64,000 nucleotides of DNA from Lachnospiraceae bacterium (GTDB lineage Bacteria > Bacillota > Clostridia > Lachnospirales > Lachnospiraceae), in contig JAAWBX010000026.1 of assembly GCA_022792885.1 (NCBI GenBank), forward strand, positions 62,001 to 126,000, written 5' to 3'. Of this stretch, positions 56,013-64,000 are shown piece after piece. Position 1 is the first letter of the stretch. Each line of letters begins with the position of its first letter. The translations under genes were made by a program, and so were the position numbers. Below the pieces are notes generated by a model that saw only the letters and a program-made list of their open reading frames with translations, was not told the DNA's origin and did not search any database.

Positions 56013-57050
56013 CTAAGACACCGGGAAAAGCGTTACCACATGGTTGTTAAACCAACTGTATCCCAGATCCACCACCGGCAGAATCTGCAGCGACATCAAA
56101 ATATTCAGAAAAAACCAGAAAAATGCCAGCAGAATAATCCCGAATAAAATCCAATAACCCAGCAGATTCTTTGCGCCTTTCGACTTTTTTGCATGCTTTG
56201 CGCCTTCCGTATTCCCGATTTTTTCCGGGTTCTCCGGTTTCTTTGCCTCTTCCGCCTTCGGCCCTTCGGCCTCCGATTCGGCTCTCTCTTCTTCCGGCTC
56301 GCCGGCCTCTTCCGGCCGTTTTTCCTCCTCGGGCTCTCCCTCTTCTTCGGATTCCCGGATCTCACACGAATCTTCGGCCTCCGCCCGGCTCTCGGCCGGA
56401 TTTTCAACCGGTTCAGGCTCCTCTTCCCCGATTCGGCCGACTTCCTCCCGCTCTTCCTCCTCCTCTTCCGGATACATTTGCCGGATCTTTTGCATGGAAA
56501 ACATTCTCTGAGCATCCTGCTCGTCCTGCCAGACTTCCAGATCCGCCAGCAAATCGTTCTCATCCTTGATCGGCGGCTCCTCCGACAGACTTTCCTCCGG
56601 CTCCTCTAACAGCATCTCCAGAAGCCTCCTCGGCCATTCCTCTTCCGGACCCGCGAAAAGTTCCTCCAGCCTTCTTTTCTTCGGATTCTCCGGTTCCTCT
56701 TCCGGCAATTCCCGATACGCCTCCTCCGCGTTCGGAGAGAAATCCTCAGGTTCTTCCCAGACCCTCTCCTCCGGCCGCCTCCCCAAAATCTCATCATTCC
56801 GCATCCGATACCGGAGCCCTTCGGCCTCCAGCTGCGCTTTTATCCGTTCCGCTACGTATTCCACCCGATACTTTACCAGCCTTTCTTCCACGCCGACGCC
56901 AGCGTCCTCTTCTTCCCGCATCCGGGTAAAAATACGCGACACGACCTCGCGGGTTTCATCCACATTTTTCAGCTCTTCAAACACCTCCCGATAAACGGGA
57001 TAGGCGTATCTTCGGTACAGACTCTGAAAATCATCGAAATGCATTTCCAT
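56013..57050 (-). CDS. Sigma-region-2-like N-terminus fused to an acidic linker and a C-terminal membrane helix
   Basis: 345 residues. Residues 1-75 resemble ECF sigma region 2 (FQSLYRRYAYPVYREVFEEL, then ETREVVSRIFTRMREEED and KYRVEYVAERIKAQL), but no region 4 DNA-binding domain follows. Residues about 95-290 are extremely Glu/Pro-rich and low in complexity. A hydrophobic helix near 298-320 (YWILFGIILLAFFWFFLNIL) and a short tail end the protein. The N-terminus is probably cytoplasmic. It could be a membrane-tethered remnant of a sigma-like protein; the function is unknown. It is co-directional with the uracil permease gene. Confidence 0.75.
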   Translation of the reverse strand: MEMHFDDFQSLYRRYAYPVYREVFEELKNVDETREVVSRIFTRMREEEDAGVGVEERLVKYRVEYVAERIKAQLEAEGLRYRMRNDEILGRRPEERVWEEPEDFSPNAEEAYRELPEEEPENPKKRRLEELFAGPEEEWPRRLLEMLLEEPEESLSEEPPIKDENDLLADLEVWQDEQDAQRMFSMQKIRQMYPEEEEEEREEVGRIGEEEPEPVENPAESRAEAEDSCEIRESEEEGEPEEEKRPEEAGEPEEERAESEAEGPKAEEAKKPENPEKIGNTEGAKHAKKSKGAKNLLGYWILFGIILLAFFWFFLNILMSLQILPVVDLGYSWFNNHVVTLFPVS

Positions 57051-57078
57051 CGGGTCCCCCTTTCCAGCCTTATGTATC

Positions 57079-57109
57079 AGTATACCGCAAATCCCCCGGT
57101 CCCGGTCAA
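57079..57109 (-). promoter_or_regulatory. Possible promoter of the sigma-like gene, TTGACC-19-TATACT
   Basis: Good hexamers but a long 19-base spacer, 29 bases before the start codon, back to back with the promoter at 57126-57154. Confidence 0.4.
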
Positions 57110-57125
57110 GTTTTTTTTTAAAGAA

Positions 57126-57154
57126 TTGCTTCTTCTCTTTGAAAATATTATAAT
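57126..57154 (+). promoter_or_regulatory. Promoter of the MBL hydrolase gene, TTGCTT-17-TATAAT
   Basis: -35 TTGCTT, 17-base spacer, perfect -10 TATAAT; TAAGGAGG then precedes ATG 57177. Confidence 0.75.
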
Positions 57155-57176
57155 GAAAACATAAGGAGGTATTTTT

Positions 57177-57995
57177 ATGAAATTATACGTTTTGGCCGAC
57201 AACTACGTAGGCTACAATCAGACTTTGTGCGGAGAACACGGCGCTTCTTACTATATCGAAGACGGACCGGTACGTATTCTGCTGGATACCGGCGCCTCCG
57301 ATCTCTTTTTACAAAATGCGGAAAAACTGAACATCGATCTCGCTTCGATCCAATATCTGGTCCTGTCCCACGGCCACAGCGACCACACGGCCGGTCTTCG
57401 CTTTTTCATGGAAAAATACGGCCCCAAAGTCTGCCGCCGCATCACGCTGATCGCTCACCCGGATCTGTTCTCCTCCAAAAAAGACGCCGGAAAAGAGATC
57501 GGCTGCCCGGTTTCCCTTAAGGAGGTCTCCGACTGCTTCGAAGTCCGCTTAACCGACCGGCCGTTTTCTCTGAGCGCCGGACTGACGTATCTGGGGGAGA
57601 TCCCCAGAAAACTTCCCTTCGAGAATCAGGAAGCTCTCGGCACAATCTTAAAAGAAGGCAAAGAAAACCCCGATTTTTTAACGGATGATTCCGCTCTGGC
57701 CTTCAACGGAAACGACGGCGTCTACGTGATCACCGGCTGTTCCCACAGCGGCATTTGCAACATCACCGAACAGGCGAAAGCCGTGACGGGAAAACCCCGG
57801 GTCCTCGGGATCGCCGGCGGATTCCATCTCCTCGGCGAATCCGACCAACTGACCCAAACCGTCGCCTATCTGAAAAAGGAACAGATTCCGGAACTCTATC
57901 CGGCCCACTGCACATCCTATGAGGCAAGATTTGCCATCAACCGGGAAATGCCGATCAAGGTCTTAGGGGCCGGCCTCATCCTGAATTGGGAATAA
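57177..57995 (+). CDS. MBL-fold metallo-hydrolase (dihydropterin phosphate synthase-like family)
   Basis: 272 residues. Metal ligands are visible in LSHGHSDHTAGL, GCSHSGICNIT and GGFHLLG, with a late HCTSYEA. This pattern belongs to the MBL branch often annotated as 7,8-dihydropterin-6-methyl-4-(beta-D-ribofuranosyl)aminobenzene-5'-phosphate synthase, but in Bacillota the substrate is unproven. Monocistronic with its own promoter and terminator. Confidence 0.88.
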   Translation: MKLYVLADNYVGYNQTLCGEHGASYYIEDGPVRILLDTGASDLFLQNAEKLNIDLASIQYLVLSHGHSDHTAGLRFFMEKYGPKVCRRITLIAHPDLFSSKKDAGKEIGCPVSLKEVSDCFEVRLTDRPFSLSAGLTYLGEIPRKLPFENQEALGTILKEGKENPDFLTDDSALAFNGNDGVYVITGCSHSGICNITEQAKAVTGKPRVLGIAGGFHLLGESDQLTQTVAYLKKEQIPELYPAHCTSYEARFAINREMPIKVLGAGLILNWE

Positions 57996-58017
57996 CGTCC
58001 CTATCCGCGTCGCAAAA

Positions 58018-58069
58018 ACGGAACGCTTCCCCGACACGATTTTAAAATACCGTGCGGGAAACGTTCCGT
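58018..58069. terminator. Bidirectional terminator between the MBL gene and tyrS
   Basis: ACGGAACG pairs with CGTTCCGT, extended inward by TTCCC/GGGAA, with T-runs on both strands (CTTTTTT plus, TTTTTG minus). Confidence 0.9.
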
Positions 58070-58082
58070 CTTTTTTCGATAC

Positions 58083-59303
58083 TTATTTCAAAATAACTCT
58101 GCGGAAACTCTTCTTGCCCTTTTTCACGATTACCCCGGCCGCAAGCTGTTCGGCGGTAAACATCGTCTTAATATCCTCAATCTTCCCGCCGTCCACCGAC
58201 ACGCCTCCCTGCTCCACGGCTCTTCTCGCCTCGGACTTTGACGGCACGACCCCCGCTTTCTGCATCAGCGTAAGAATATCGATCCCGCCGTCCGTCAGAT
58301 CTTCGTCTGTCAATTCACTGGTAGGCATCTCCGCCGCATTACCCGCGCCGAAGAGCGCCCGGGAACTCTCCTGCGCCTTCCGTGCCTCCTCCTCGCTGTG
58401 AACCAGCTTCGTCAGTTCAAAAGCCAGAATCTCCTTCGCCGTATTCAACTGGCTGCCCTCCCAGCAAGACATCCGATCAATCTCCTCCAGCGGAAGGAAC
58501 GTCAGCATCCGCAGACACTTCATGACATCGGCGTCCTCCACATTCCGCCAGTACTGATAAAACTCGAACGGCGAGGTCTTCTCCGGATCCAGCCACACGG
58601 CGCCTTTCTGGGTCTTTCCCATCTTCTTGCCCTCGGAAGTCAAAAGCAGCGTGATCGTCATACCGTACGCGTTCTTTCCCAGTTTTCGGCGGATCAGCTC
58701 GGTCCCACCCAGAATATTGGACCACTGATCGTCGCCGCCGCACTGCATACAGCAGCCGTATTTCTGGAACATGTGATAGAAATCATAGCTCTGCATGATC
58801 ATATAGTTAAATTCCAGAAAACTCAGCCCCTTCTCCATTCTCTGCTTATAGCACTCCGCCGAAAGCATCCGGTTCACGGAGAAATGAGCGCCCACCTCGC
58901 GCAGAACTTCCACGTAATTTAACGGAAGCAGCCATTCCGCATTGTTGAGCATCAACGCTCTTCCTTCGGAAAAATCCAGGAATTTGGACATCTGGATTTT
59001 AAACTTGTCCGCGTTGGCCTGAATCTGCTCCTGCGTCATCATCTGACGCATATCCGTCCGCCCCGAAGGGTCGCCCACCATCGTGGTGCCCCCGCCAAGC
59101 AGAGCAATCGGGCGGTTGCCGGCCATCTGCAGACGTTTCATCAGGCACAGAGCCATAAAATGACCCACATGCAAACTGTCCGCCGTAGGGTCAAACCCGA
59201 TATAAAACGTCGCTTTCCCGTTGTTGATCAACTCCTTCACTTCTTCTTCGTCCGTAATCTGAGCAATCAGCCCTCTGGCCTGAAGTTCTTCATACAATGT
59301 CAT
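58083..59303 (-). CDS. tyrS: Tyrosyl-tRNA synthetase
   Basis: 406 residues, class I. The HIGH-like motif is in [20 protein letters not shown], the KMSKS-like motif is in [20 protein letters not shown], and a C-terminal S4 domain begins near [25 protein letters not shown] precedes ATG 59303; the longer upstream frame runs into the T-box terminator and is rejected. Control is by the Tyr T-box. Confidence 0.98.
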   Translation of the reverse strand: MTLYEELQARGLIAQITDEEEVKELINNGKATFYIGFDPTADSLHVGHFMALCLMKRLQMAGNRPIALLGGGTTMVGDPSGRTDMRQMMTQEQIQANADKFKIQMSKFLDFSEGRALMLNNAEWLLPLNYVEVLREVGAHFSVNRMLSAECYKQRMEKGLSFLEFNYMIMQSYDFYHMFQKYGCCMQCGGDDQWSNILGGTELIRRKLGKNAYGMTITLLLTSEGKKMGKTQKGAVWLDPEKTSPFEFYQYWRNVEDADVMKCLRMLTFLPLEEIDRMSCWEGSQLNTAKEILAFELTKLVHSEEEARKAQESSRALFGAGNAAEMPTSELTDEDLTDGGIDILTLMQKAGVVPSKSEARRAVEQGGVSVDGGKIEDIKTMFTAEQLAAGVIVKKGKKSFRRVILK

Positions 59304-59393
59304 CTTCTTTTTCTCCTTGTTCGTTTTATTTACTTTCTTTTCCGGAAAACCTGTAGCCGCGCCGACCGTTTCTTTCGGATACACGCCCGACAA

Positions 59394-59690
59394 TAAAAAA
59401 GTCCCGTCCTCACATAAGGACGAGACTGACTCCCGTGTTACCACCTTTTTTCACAAACCGCTCGCACGGCCTGCCTCTTCGGGTACCCCGGATCGCATAT
59501 CCTATACCCTAGCACGATAACGGATGCAGGTTCCGTCGCAGCCTACTGCCTCTGTCAAAGAAGGTTCGGTGCGAAGCTCCAAGATGTATTCGCAGACAGC
59601 CGTTCGTGCCCCTCTCATCCGCCGGAGCCTTTCTGTACGCGGGATCTGTCTGTTACTTTTTCTTATCAACGCTCTGAAAAGTATGAAATT
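59394..59690 (-). ncRNA. T-box leader of tyrS, specifier UAC (Tyr)
   Basis: The minus strand shows a long stem I with the specifier context GAATACATC (UAC at 59588-59586) and the T-box antiterminator core AAGGTGGTAACACGGG. The intrinsic terminator AGTCTCGTCCT/AGGACGGGACT with TTTTTTATT follows (59394-59427). Uncharged tRNA-Tyr should stabilise the antiterminator and allow tyrS transcription. This explains most of the 509-base gap 59304-59812. Confidence 0.96.
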
Positions 59691-59696
59691 AGAATT

Positions 59697-59725
59697 ATTA
59701 TAACCAGCGCTTTTTTAAATGTCAA
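59697..59725 (-). promoter_or_regulatory. tyrS T-box promoter, TTGACA-17-TATAAT
   Basis: Exact consensus -35 and -10 with a 17-base spacer directly before the T-box leader. Confidence 0.88.
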
Positions 59726-59766
59726 CACCGTTTTTCAAAAAATTTTCCGAATTTCTCAAAAACAAA

Positions 59767-59787
59767 GCGGCCTGTTCGACAGGCCGC
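59767..59787 (-). terminator. Terminator of the FMN-binding lipoprotein gene
   Basis: GCGGCCTG pairs with CAGGCCGC around TCGAA, followed by TTTGTTTTTG on the minus strand, 25 bases after the stop. Confidence 0.93.
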
Positions 59788-59812
59788 CGTCTCAATTCCC
59801 TTTTTCTTTTTC

Positions 59813-60316
59813 TTACTTGGAAGCCTGCTCCAGACAATCCGCCACGGCCTCAATAATGGCGTCGCTTGTATGAGTCGCGCCCGACACCTTGTCAACCTCA
59901 ACGCTCTGTGCTTCTTTAATCTTATCCGGCAGTTTCTTGATGGCCTGAGCGCCCAGACTCGCCTGATCCTTCGGTGCGTTAATATCCACATCCTCGATCT
60001 TGCCGCCCTTGATCGTCACGGTCACGGCAACCGTACCGCTTCCGGCTTCCGAAGCGCCTACCGCTTCCGCCGTATATGTGCCGTCCGTATAAGACCCGCC
60101 CGCAGCGGCTCCGCCCGTCGTCGCCTCAGCGTCTTCGCTCTCATCCGTCTTCGTCTCGCCCTCGGTCCCGGCTTCCGCCTCGGTGGTCTCCACCGGCGCG
60201 TCCGTCGCCTCGCTCTCGGCGGCTGTCGTCTTCTTCTGGGCCGTCCCGTCACCGCAGGCCGTCATGGATAACGCAATCAACGCTGCCGTGCAAAAAACCA
60301 ATGCTTTCTTTCTCAT
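59813..60316 (-). CDS. FMN-binding domain lipoprotein
   Basis: 167 residues. A signal peptide with lipobox SMTAC gives a lipid-anchored surface protein. A Thr/Glu/Ala-rich linker runs to about residue 73. A single FMN_bind domain contains the flavinylation motif VSGATHTS near residue 147, whose Thr is the usual covalent FMN acceptor added by ApbE/FmnB. Proteins like this (PplA-, RnfG-like) carry electrons on the outside of the membrane. AGGAGG precedes ATG 60316. Monocistronic. Its acceptor motif is canonical, unlike that of the exported reductase at 7326-9317. Confidence 0.9.
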   Translation of the reverse strand: MRKKALVFCTAALIALSMTACGDGTAQKKTTAAESEATDAPVETTEAEAGTEGETKTDESEDAEATTGGAAAGGSYTDGTYTAEAVGASEAGSGTVAVTVTIKGGKIEDVDINAPKDQASLGAQAIKKLPDKIKEAQSVEVDKVSGATHTSDAIIEAVADCLEQASK

Positions 60317-60406
60317 CACTCGGTTCCTCCTCAAGGTTTTCATCATGATAATCTTTCATCTTTCTGCTTCCCTAAGGCAGAAGAATTCTCCCCATCCAGC
60401 TTTTTT

Positions 60407-60435
60407 AATATATTACGCATTGTTTTCCCTGTCAA
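60407..60435 (-). promoter_or_regulatory. Promoter of the FMN lipoprotein gene, TTGACA-17-TATATT
   Basis: Perfect -35 TTGACA (60435-60430), 17-base spacer and -10 TATATT (60412-60407). A small hairpin (TTCTGC/GCAGAA, 60362-60382) lies in the leader. Confidence 0.8.
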
Positions 60436-60478
60436 GATTTTTTTCTTGAAAATCCTTCATTTTTTTTGATTTCTTCTT

Positions 60479-60508
60479 TATAATAAAAACGACCGGCGTT
60501 TACGCCGG
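60479..60508 (+). promoter_or_regulatory. xth -10 box TATAAT and 5' leader hairpin
   Basis: TATAAT at 60479-60484 with only a weak -35 (TTCATT). The transcript would start near 60491 and fold at once into CCGGCG-TTTA-CGCCGG (60493-60508), directly before the AAAGGAG ribosome site. The short leader limits where translation can begin. Confidence 0.6.
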
Positions 60509-60523
60509 CGGAAAGGAGCCCTT

Positions 60524-61279
60524 ATAAAACTTATCTCATGGAATGTAAACGGATTGCGGGCCTGCATGCAAAAAGGATTCTCCGACCATTTTCAAAACAT
60601 CGACGCGGATATCTTCTGCCTTCAGGAAACCAAACTCCAGGAGGGGCAGATTTCCCTGGACTTCCCGGGATATCACGCCTACTGGAATTACGCCGAGAAA
60701 AAAGGGTATTCCGGCACGGCCGTTTTTACAAAAAAACAACCCGGATGCGTCTCGTACGGAATGGGGCTGGAAGCGCATGATAAAGAAGGCCGGATGATCA
60801 CGCTGGAATTTCCGGAATTTTATCTCGTCAACGTCTATACCCCCAACTCCCAGAGCGAATTGGCGCGCCTCCCCTACCGGATGCAGTGGGAAGACGATTT
60901 CCTCCGCTATCTTAAAGAGCTGGAGCAAAAAAAACCGGTGATCTGCTGCGGCGATCTGAACGTCGCCCACAAAGAGATCGACCTGAAAAACCCGAAAACC
61001 AACCGAAAAAACGCCGGTTTCACCGATGAAGAACGAGCAAAATTCTCCACCCTGTTAGCTTCCGGTTTCACCGATACGTTCCGGTATTTTTATCCCGACC
61101 GGGCGGATATCTACTCCTGGTGGTCTTATCGCTTTAAGGCGAGAGAAAAAAACGCCGGCTGGCGCATCGATTATTTCCTGACGTCCGAAGCGCTGAAGGA
61201 CAAGCTGAACGACGCAAAAATTCATACGGAAATCACCGGGTCGGATCACTGCCCGGTGGAACTGGACCTGGCGTTTTGA
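60524..61279 (+). CDS. xth: Exodeoxyribonuclease III, apparent AUA start
   Basis: 251 residues if translation starts at ATA 60524, which aligns with the family's [21 protein letters not shown] lies five bases upstream. No ATG, GTG or TTG occurs in frame between the promoter -10 and this point. The first in-frame TTG (codon 11) and ATG (60554) would remove the catalytic Asn of WNVNG. Other catalytic parts are present: [43 protein letters not shown] and [11 protein letters not shown]. It is an AP endonuclease and 3' exonuclease of base excision repair. It overlaps the convergent gene by 47 bases. Confidence 0.93.
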   Translation: MKLISWNVNGLRACMQKGFSDHFQNIDADIFCLQETKLQEGQISLDFPGYHAYWNYAEKKGYSGTAVFTKKQPGCVSYGMGLEAHDKEGRMITLEFPEFYLVNVYTPNSQSELARLPYRMQWEDDFLRYLKELEQKKPVICCGDLNVAHKEIDLKNPKTNRKNAGFTDEERAKFSTLLASGFTDTFRYFYPDRADIYSWWSYRFKAREKNAGWRIDYFLTSEALKDKLNDAKIHTEITGSDHCPVELDLAF

Positions 61280-61769
61280 ACGCTGCCAGCCATTCGTCCG
61301 GATCTTCCACCACAAAAGAATAAACGCTGCCGTCCCGTTTCCGAAACCGAAGCCCCGTATTCAGATATTCATTTACCGAATATTGCACGGCCTGAACCAG
61401 CTCGGGCAAGGGAAGCTCCAGTCGAATCTCCTCCCCTCCCTTCCGACAGCCCGCGAACAATACGCTGTCGCCGGTCAGAAACAGACGCCCCTGATACAGT
61501 TTCCCGCCCCGCTCATAATTGGCCAGGCCGTCCAGTTTAAGTTCCGTCTCCCCCGCGATCTCCTCCTTAAGTTCGGCGTAACGGGACTGCTGCTTTCTCG
61601 CCGACTTCATGGTAAGTGCGAGAAATCCCCAGCCGGAGAGAACAAAGACAACCGCAAACGCGGCGATTCCCAGCCAGATATTCACAAGAAATCCGACCAG
61701 AACGCCGCAGATGGCGCCAAAAGGCATCCCGTACAGCGTCCCCAGCAATATCTGATTCTTCCTTGTCAT
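61233..61769 (-). CDS. Small membrane protein with a C-terminal PH/GRAM-like region
   Basis: 178 residues. Two hydrophobic helices at the N-terminus ([20 protein letters not shown], then [20 protein letters not shown]) are followed by a soluble beta-rich part ([20 protein letters not shown]) that resembles small PH/GRAM-like domains. The function is unknown. AAGGAG sits five bases before ATG 61769 and directly touches the T-run of the preceding terminator, so expression relies on read-through from the aminotransferase gene. Confidence 0.75.
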   Translation of the reverse strand: MTRKNQILLGTLYGMPFGAICGVLVGFLVNIWLGIAAFAVVFVLSGWGFLALTMKSARKQQSRYAELKEEIAGETELKLDGLANYERGGKLYQGRLFLTGDSVLFAGCRKGGEEIRLELPLPELVQAVQYSVNEYLNTGLRFRKRDGSVYSFVVEDPDEWLAAFKTPGPVPPGSDPTR

Positions 61770-61780
61770 AACATCTCCTT

Positions 61781-61821
61781 AAAAAAGGAACGGCGCTCCT
61801 CATGCTGACGGAGCGCCGTCC
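61781..61821 (-). terminator. Terminator after the aminotransferase, abutting the next gene's ribosome site
   Basis: GGACGGCGCTCC pairs with GGAGCGCCGTTCC around a 10-base loop, followed by TTTTTT. The next base begins AAGGAG of the downstream gene. Confidence 0.93.
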
Positions 61822-61832
61822 TGTTATCGTTC

Positions 61833-63017
61833 TTATTTGTATTCCGCCGCCAGTTTCTCAAAAGCAGCCAGCGATCTCTTGATCATGTCAGGCTGTACGC
61901 AGTAGGAAATCCGTACATAGCCGGGACATCCGAAGCTGTCGCAGGGCACCAGAAGCAGATCGTACTTCTTCGCTCTCTCGCAGAAAGCGACCGCATCGGC
62001 CTCCGAAGCCTTCATAAACAGATAGAAAGCGCCGTCCGGCTTCACACACTCAAAACCGTAGCTCGTCAGATTATCATACAGAAGGTCGCGGTTGTACTTG
62101 TAAATGCTGATATCCGAAGTCTGGCCCACACACTTCCCGACTACGAACTGGAACATACTCGGCGCACATACATAACCCAGGCCTCTTCCCGCACCGCAGA
62201 CCGCCGCATATACTTTCTGGGCATCCTCCACCTTCGGGGATACCAGCACATAACCGATACGCTCGCCCGGCAGAGACAGGGACTTGCTGTAAGAATAGCA
62301 GACCAGCGTGTTGTCATAGTAATTCGGCAGATAAGGCACTTCCAGCCCGTCGTATACCAGCTCCCGATAAGGCTCGTCGGCGATCAGATAGATCGGATGC
62401 CCGTACTCCGCGGATTTCTCCTTCATGAACTTCGCCAGAGCCTGAATCGTCTCTTCCTTATAAACGACGCCGCTCGGGTTGTTCGGGGAGTTCACGATGA
62501 TCGCTTTGGTGTGCTCGTTCACGGCCGCCGCCAGGATATCCAGATCGATCTGGAAATCTTTCTCCCGCACGCCGACGGAAACCAGCTTACCGCCGTTGCT
62601 GTTTACAAATACCGTGTATTCCGGGAAGAAAGGAACAAACGCGATAAATTCGTCGCCCGGACAGGCCAGACCGCGGATTACGGAACAAAGAGCCGCCGCC
62701 GCACCGGCCGTCATATACATCAGTTCCGGCTTCACGCCCGCCTGATATCTCTCATTGATATTATCCGCGATCGCTTTGCGGACGCCCATATCGCCGGCTG
62801 CGGACGTGTAACCGTGAAGCAGTACCGGATCTCCCTCCAGAACCAGTTCCTCGATCGCCTTCTTCACCGTATCGGGAGCCGGCACGCTGGGGTTGCCGAT
62901 GCTGAAATCAAACACATTCTCCGGACCGACGACGGCCGCGCGCTGCTTGCCGTACTCGAAAATCTCGCGGATCATGGAGCTTTTGCTTCCCAGTTCATAC
63001 ATCTGTTCTGAATACAT
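61833..63017 (-). CDS. Pyridoxal phosphate-dependent aminotransferase (aspartate aminotransferase type I fold)
   Basis: 394 residues of fold type I. N-terminal FDFSIGNPSVPAPDTV, the central IIVNSPNNPSGVVYKEET, LIADEPYRELVYDG and the PLP lysine in SYSKSLSLPGERIGYV, ending with GCPGYVRISYCV. Related clostridial enzymes are annotated as aspartate or aromatic aminotransferases; specificity is not determined. AAAGGAGG precedes ATG 63017. Confidence 0.93.
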   Translation of the reverse strand: MYSEQMYELGSKSSMIREIFEYGKQRAAVVGPENVFDFSIGNPSVPAPDTVKKAIEELVLEGDPVLLHGYTSAAGDMGVRKAIADNINERYQAGVKPELMYMTAGAAAALCSVIRGLACPGDEFIAFVPFFPEYTVFVNSNGGKLVSVGVREKDFQIDLDILAAAVNEHTKAIIVNSPNNPSGVVYKEETIQALAKFMKEKSAEYGHPIYLIADEPYRELVYDGLEVPYLPNYYDNTLVCYSYSKSLSLPGERIGYVLVSPKVEDAQKVYAAVCGAGRGLGYVCAPSMFQFVVGKCVGQTSDISIYKYNRDLLYDNLTSYGFECVKPDGAFYLFMKASEADAVAFCERAKKYDLLLVPCDSFGCPGYVRISYCVQPDMIKRSLAAFEKLAAEYK

Positions 63018-63067
63018 AATACTTCCTCCTTTTCGCAATCCGTACTTGGAAAACTCCTGTCACCTCC

Positions 63068-63096
63068 ATCTTATCGCAGCCTTTAAAATTTTTCAA
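63068..63096 (-). promoter_or_regulatory. Aminotransferase promoter, TTGAAA-17-TAAGAT
   Basis: -35 TTGAAA (63096-63091), 17-base spacer, -10 TAAGAT (63073-63068), 51 bases before the start codon. Confidence 0.65.
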
Positions 63097-63187
63097 GTGA
63101 TTTTCAAATTATATTATCCAAATTTCCTGTATTTTCAGAATTGCGCCGTATTTTTCACTTTATTTTTCTTCCGTCTCACGGATATTT

Positions 63188-64000
63188 TCATTCTTCATCG
63201 TACTTTTTCTTCAGCTTCTCGATTTCCGAATCTCCAAACGTCTCCAAAGGCGTATTAAGCATCCGCTCCGTCTGTTCCGCCTCCCGATTCCTTTGCTCTT
63301 TGCTCTTTTTCCACCAGAAATACAAAAGACCCAGAATCCCCAAAAGACCGAAAATCCAGAAAACTACCGGCCAGCGTGATTTCTCCACCTGCATAATCCG
63401 TTTTCCGGCTTCCCGGAAGGCTTTGGAAAAATATGCCTCATCTTCCAGCCCGTCTTCATAATAGTAACGGTCCAGGCAGTCCAGAAGAATATCGGCCGCC
63501 TCCGCGTCGATCACGGTCTTCGCCTGGCTTCCGCATACATACCAGGTACTGTAGCGACCGGCCTTATATTCATGAAACAGCAGCAGCACATGCGCCTCGT
63601 CCGCAAAGTATTCGTCATATAGGCGGTTCGCGTAAGCATCCATATCCTCCGAAGACGGATATTTCGTCCCGTTCACGGTATCGGTGAGGAACAGATACGG
63701 CTGCACGCCGGTCGCCCGATAAAAATCCTTCATGCCTGCCGTCAGTTTTGATTCGCTTCGAATCCACCCCAGCTCATCCGTCACATAACCGGTTTCCGTC
63801 ACAGAACCCTTCGGCAGCGCCTCCCTCTCGATCGTGGATTGCGTAATATTCGTGCCGGAAGATCCGCGGCCTGCCAAGAACACCACCAGACAGATCAGGA
63901 AAATAACCAGAAACCCCGTGGAGCAGCCGCAGCCGCCTCCCCCATACCCACCGTAAACGGGCCTGGGGCCGGCATAGATCCAAGGCCTCCTCGGCGGCCG
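63188..64000 (-). CDS. Membrane protein, function unknown, N-terminus outside window
   Basis: About 270 residues are visible, with the start beyond base 64000. The visible N-terminal part is Arg/Pro/Gly/Tyr-rich with a short GGGGCGCSTGF stretch before a membrane helix (FLVIFLICLVVFLAG). A mixed extracytoplasmic domain (YLFLTDTVNG, HVLLLFHEYK, STWYVCGSQ) follows. It recalls TPM-like domains but I cannot confirm this. A second helix (WPVVFWIFGLLGILGLLYFW) and a charged cytoplasmic tail end the protein. A GTG at 63886 could be read as a start, but the frame is open through to the window edge, so the gene is treated as partial. Confidence 0.75.
   Translation of the reverse strand, partial: RPPRRPWIYAGPRPVYGGYGGGGCGCSTGFLVIFLICLVVFLAGRGSSGTNITQSTIEREALPKGSVTETGYVTDELGWIRSESKLTAGMKDFYRATGVQPYLFLTDTVNGTKYPSSEDMDAYANRLYDEYFADEAHVLLLFHEYKAGRYSTWYVCGSQAKTVIDAEAADILLDCLDRYYYEDGLEDEAYFSKAFREAGKRIMQVEKSRWPVVFWIFGLLGILGLLYFWWKKSKEQRNREAEQTERMLNTPLETFGDSEIEKLKKKYDEE

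Overview
The window looks like chromosome from an anaerobic member of the Bacillota, class Clostridia, most likely Lachnospiraceae-like. The evidence is a single-chain clostridial-type PurL, a clpC operon with McsA/McsB, WhiA next to a Crh-like protein, FMN and T-box riboswitches, strong TTGACA/TATAAT promoters, U-tailed terminators, Tat lipoproteins with Thr/Ala-rich linkers and a DUF3784 protein. The genus is inferred from gene content only. Coding density is high and most genes lie on the minus strand. There is no rRNA, CRISPR array, prophage or insertion sequence, and one tRNA.

Layout. 1-3.8 kb: purL (3' end outside the window) behind a leader with a strong promoter, a 27-codon cysteine-rich peptide and a terminator hairpin. 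3.8-7.2 kb: FMN riboswitch, RibU and a cytoplasmic FAD reductase-like protein, then a DUF3784 protein. 7.3-16.8 kb: an anaerobic redox region with an exported FMN/FAD reductase and divergent LysR, TrmO, an AEC permease, and a molybdopterin oxidoreductase plus four-cluster ferredoxin subunit with divergent TetR. 16.9-23.5 kb: tRNA-Trp, then gntR-mcsA-mcsB-clpC-orf-radA, where a GntR/YtrA-type regulator sits in the position usually held by ctsR. 23.5-28.9 kb: glyA followed by a dockerin-bearing putative wall hydrolase and a membrane protein with a cohesin-like domain. 29-35.8 kb: hisS-aspS and MBL hydrolase-phosphatase-hemZ-acyl-ACP thioesterase. 35.9-36.5 kb: a 5'-truncated MT-A70 methyltransferase. 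36.7-45.3 kb: a KdgK-like kinase, rel, pfkA and dnaE. 45.4-52.8 kb: ftsH, uvrC, hprK, murB, whiA and crh, with rapZ and glmR absent from their usual place. 53-64 kb: pyrG, a uracil permease, a sigma-region-2-like membrane protein, an MBL hydrolase, tyrS with a Tyr T-box, an FMN-binding lipoprotein, an exonuclease III gene apparently starting at AUA, an aminotransferase, and a membrane protein cut by the window end.

How the genes connect. The 3.8-16.8 kb region and the lipoprotein at 60 kb suggest flavin- and molybdenum-based reduction of external acceptors, with riboflavin uptake in the same stretch. HprK and the Crh-like protein form a serine-phosphorylation pair without an evident sugar-phosphotransfer role. 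The ClpC/McsAB block is protein quality control under unusual regulation. The least expected elements are the cysteine-codon leader before purL, the GntR switch with a perfect operator, the cohesin/dockerin pair and the AUA start.
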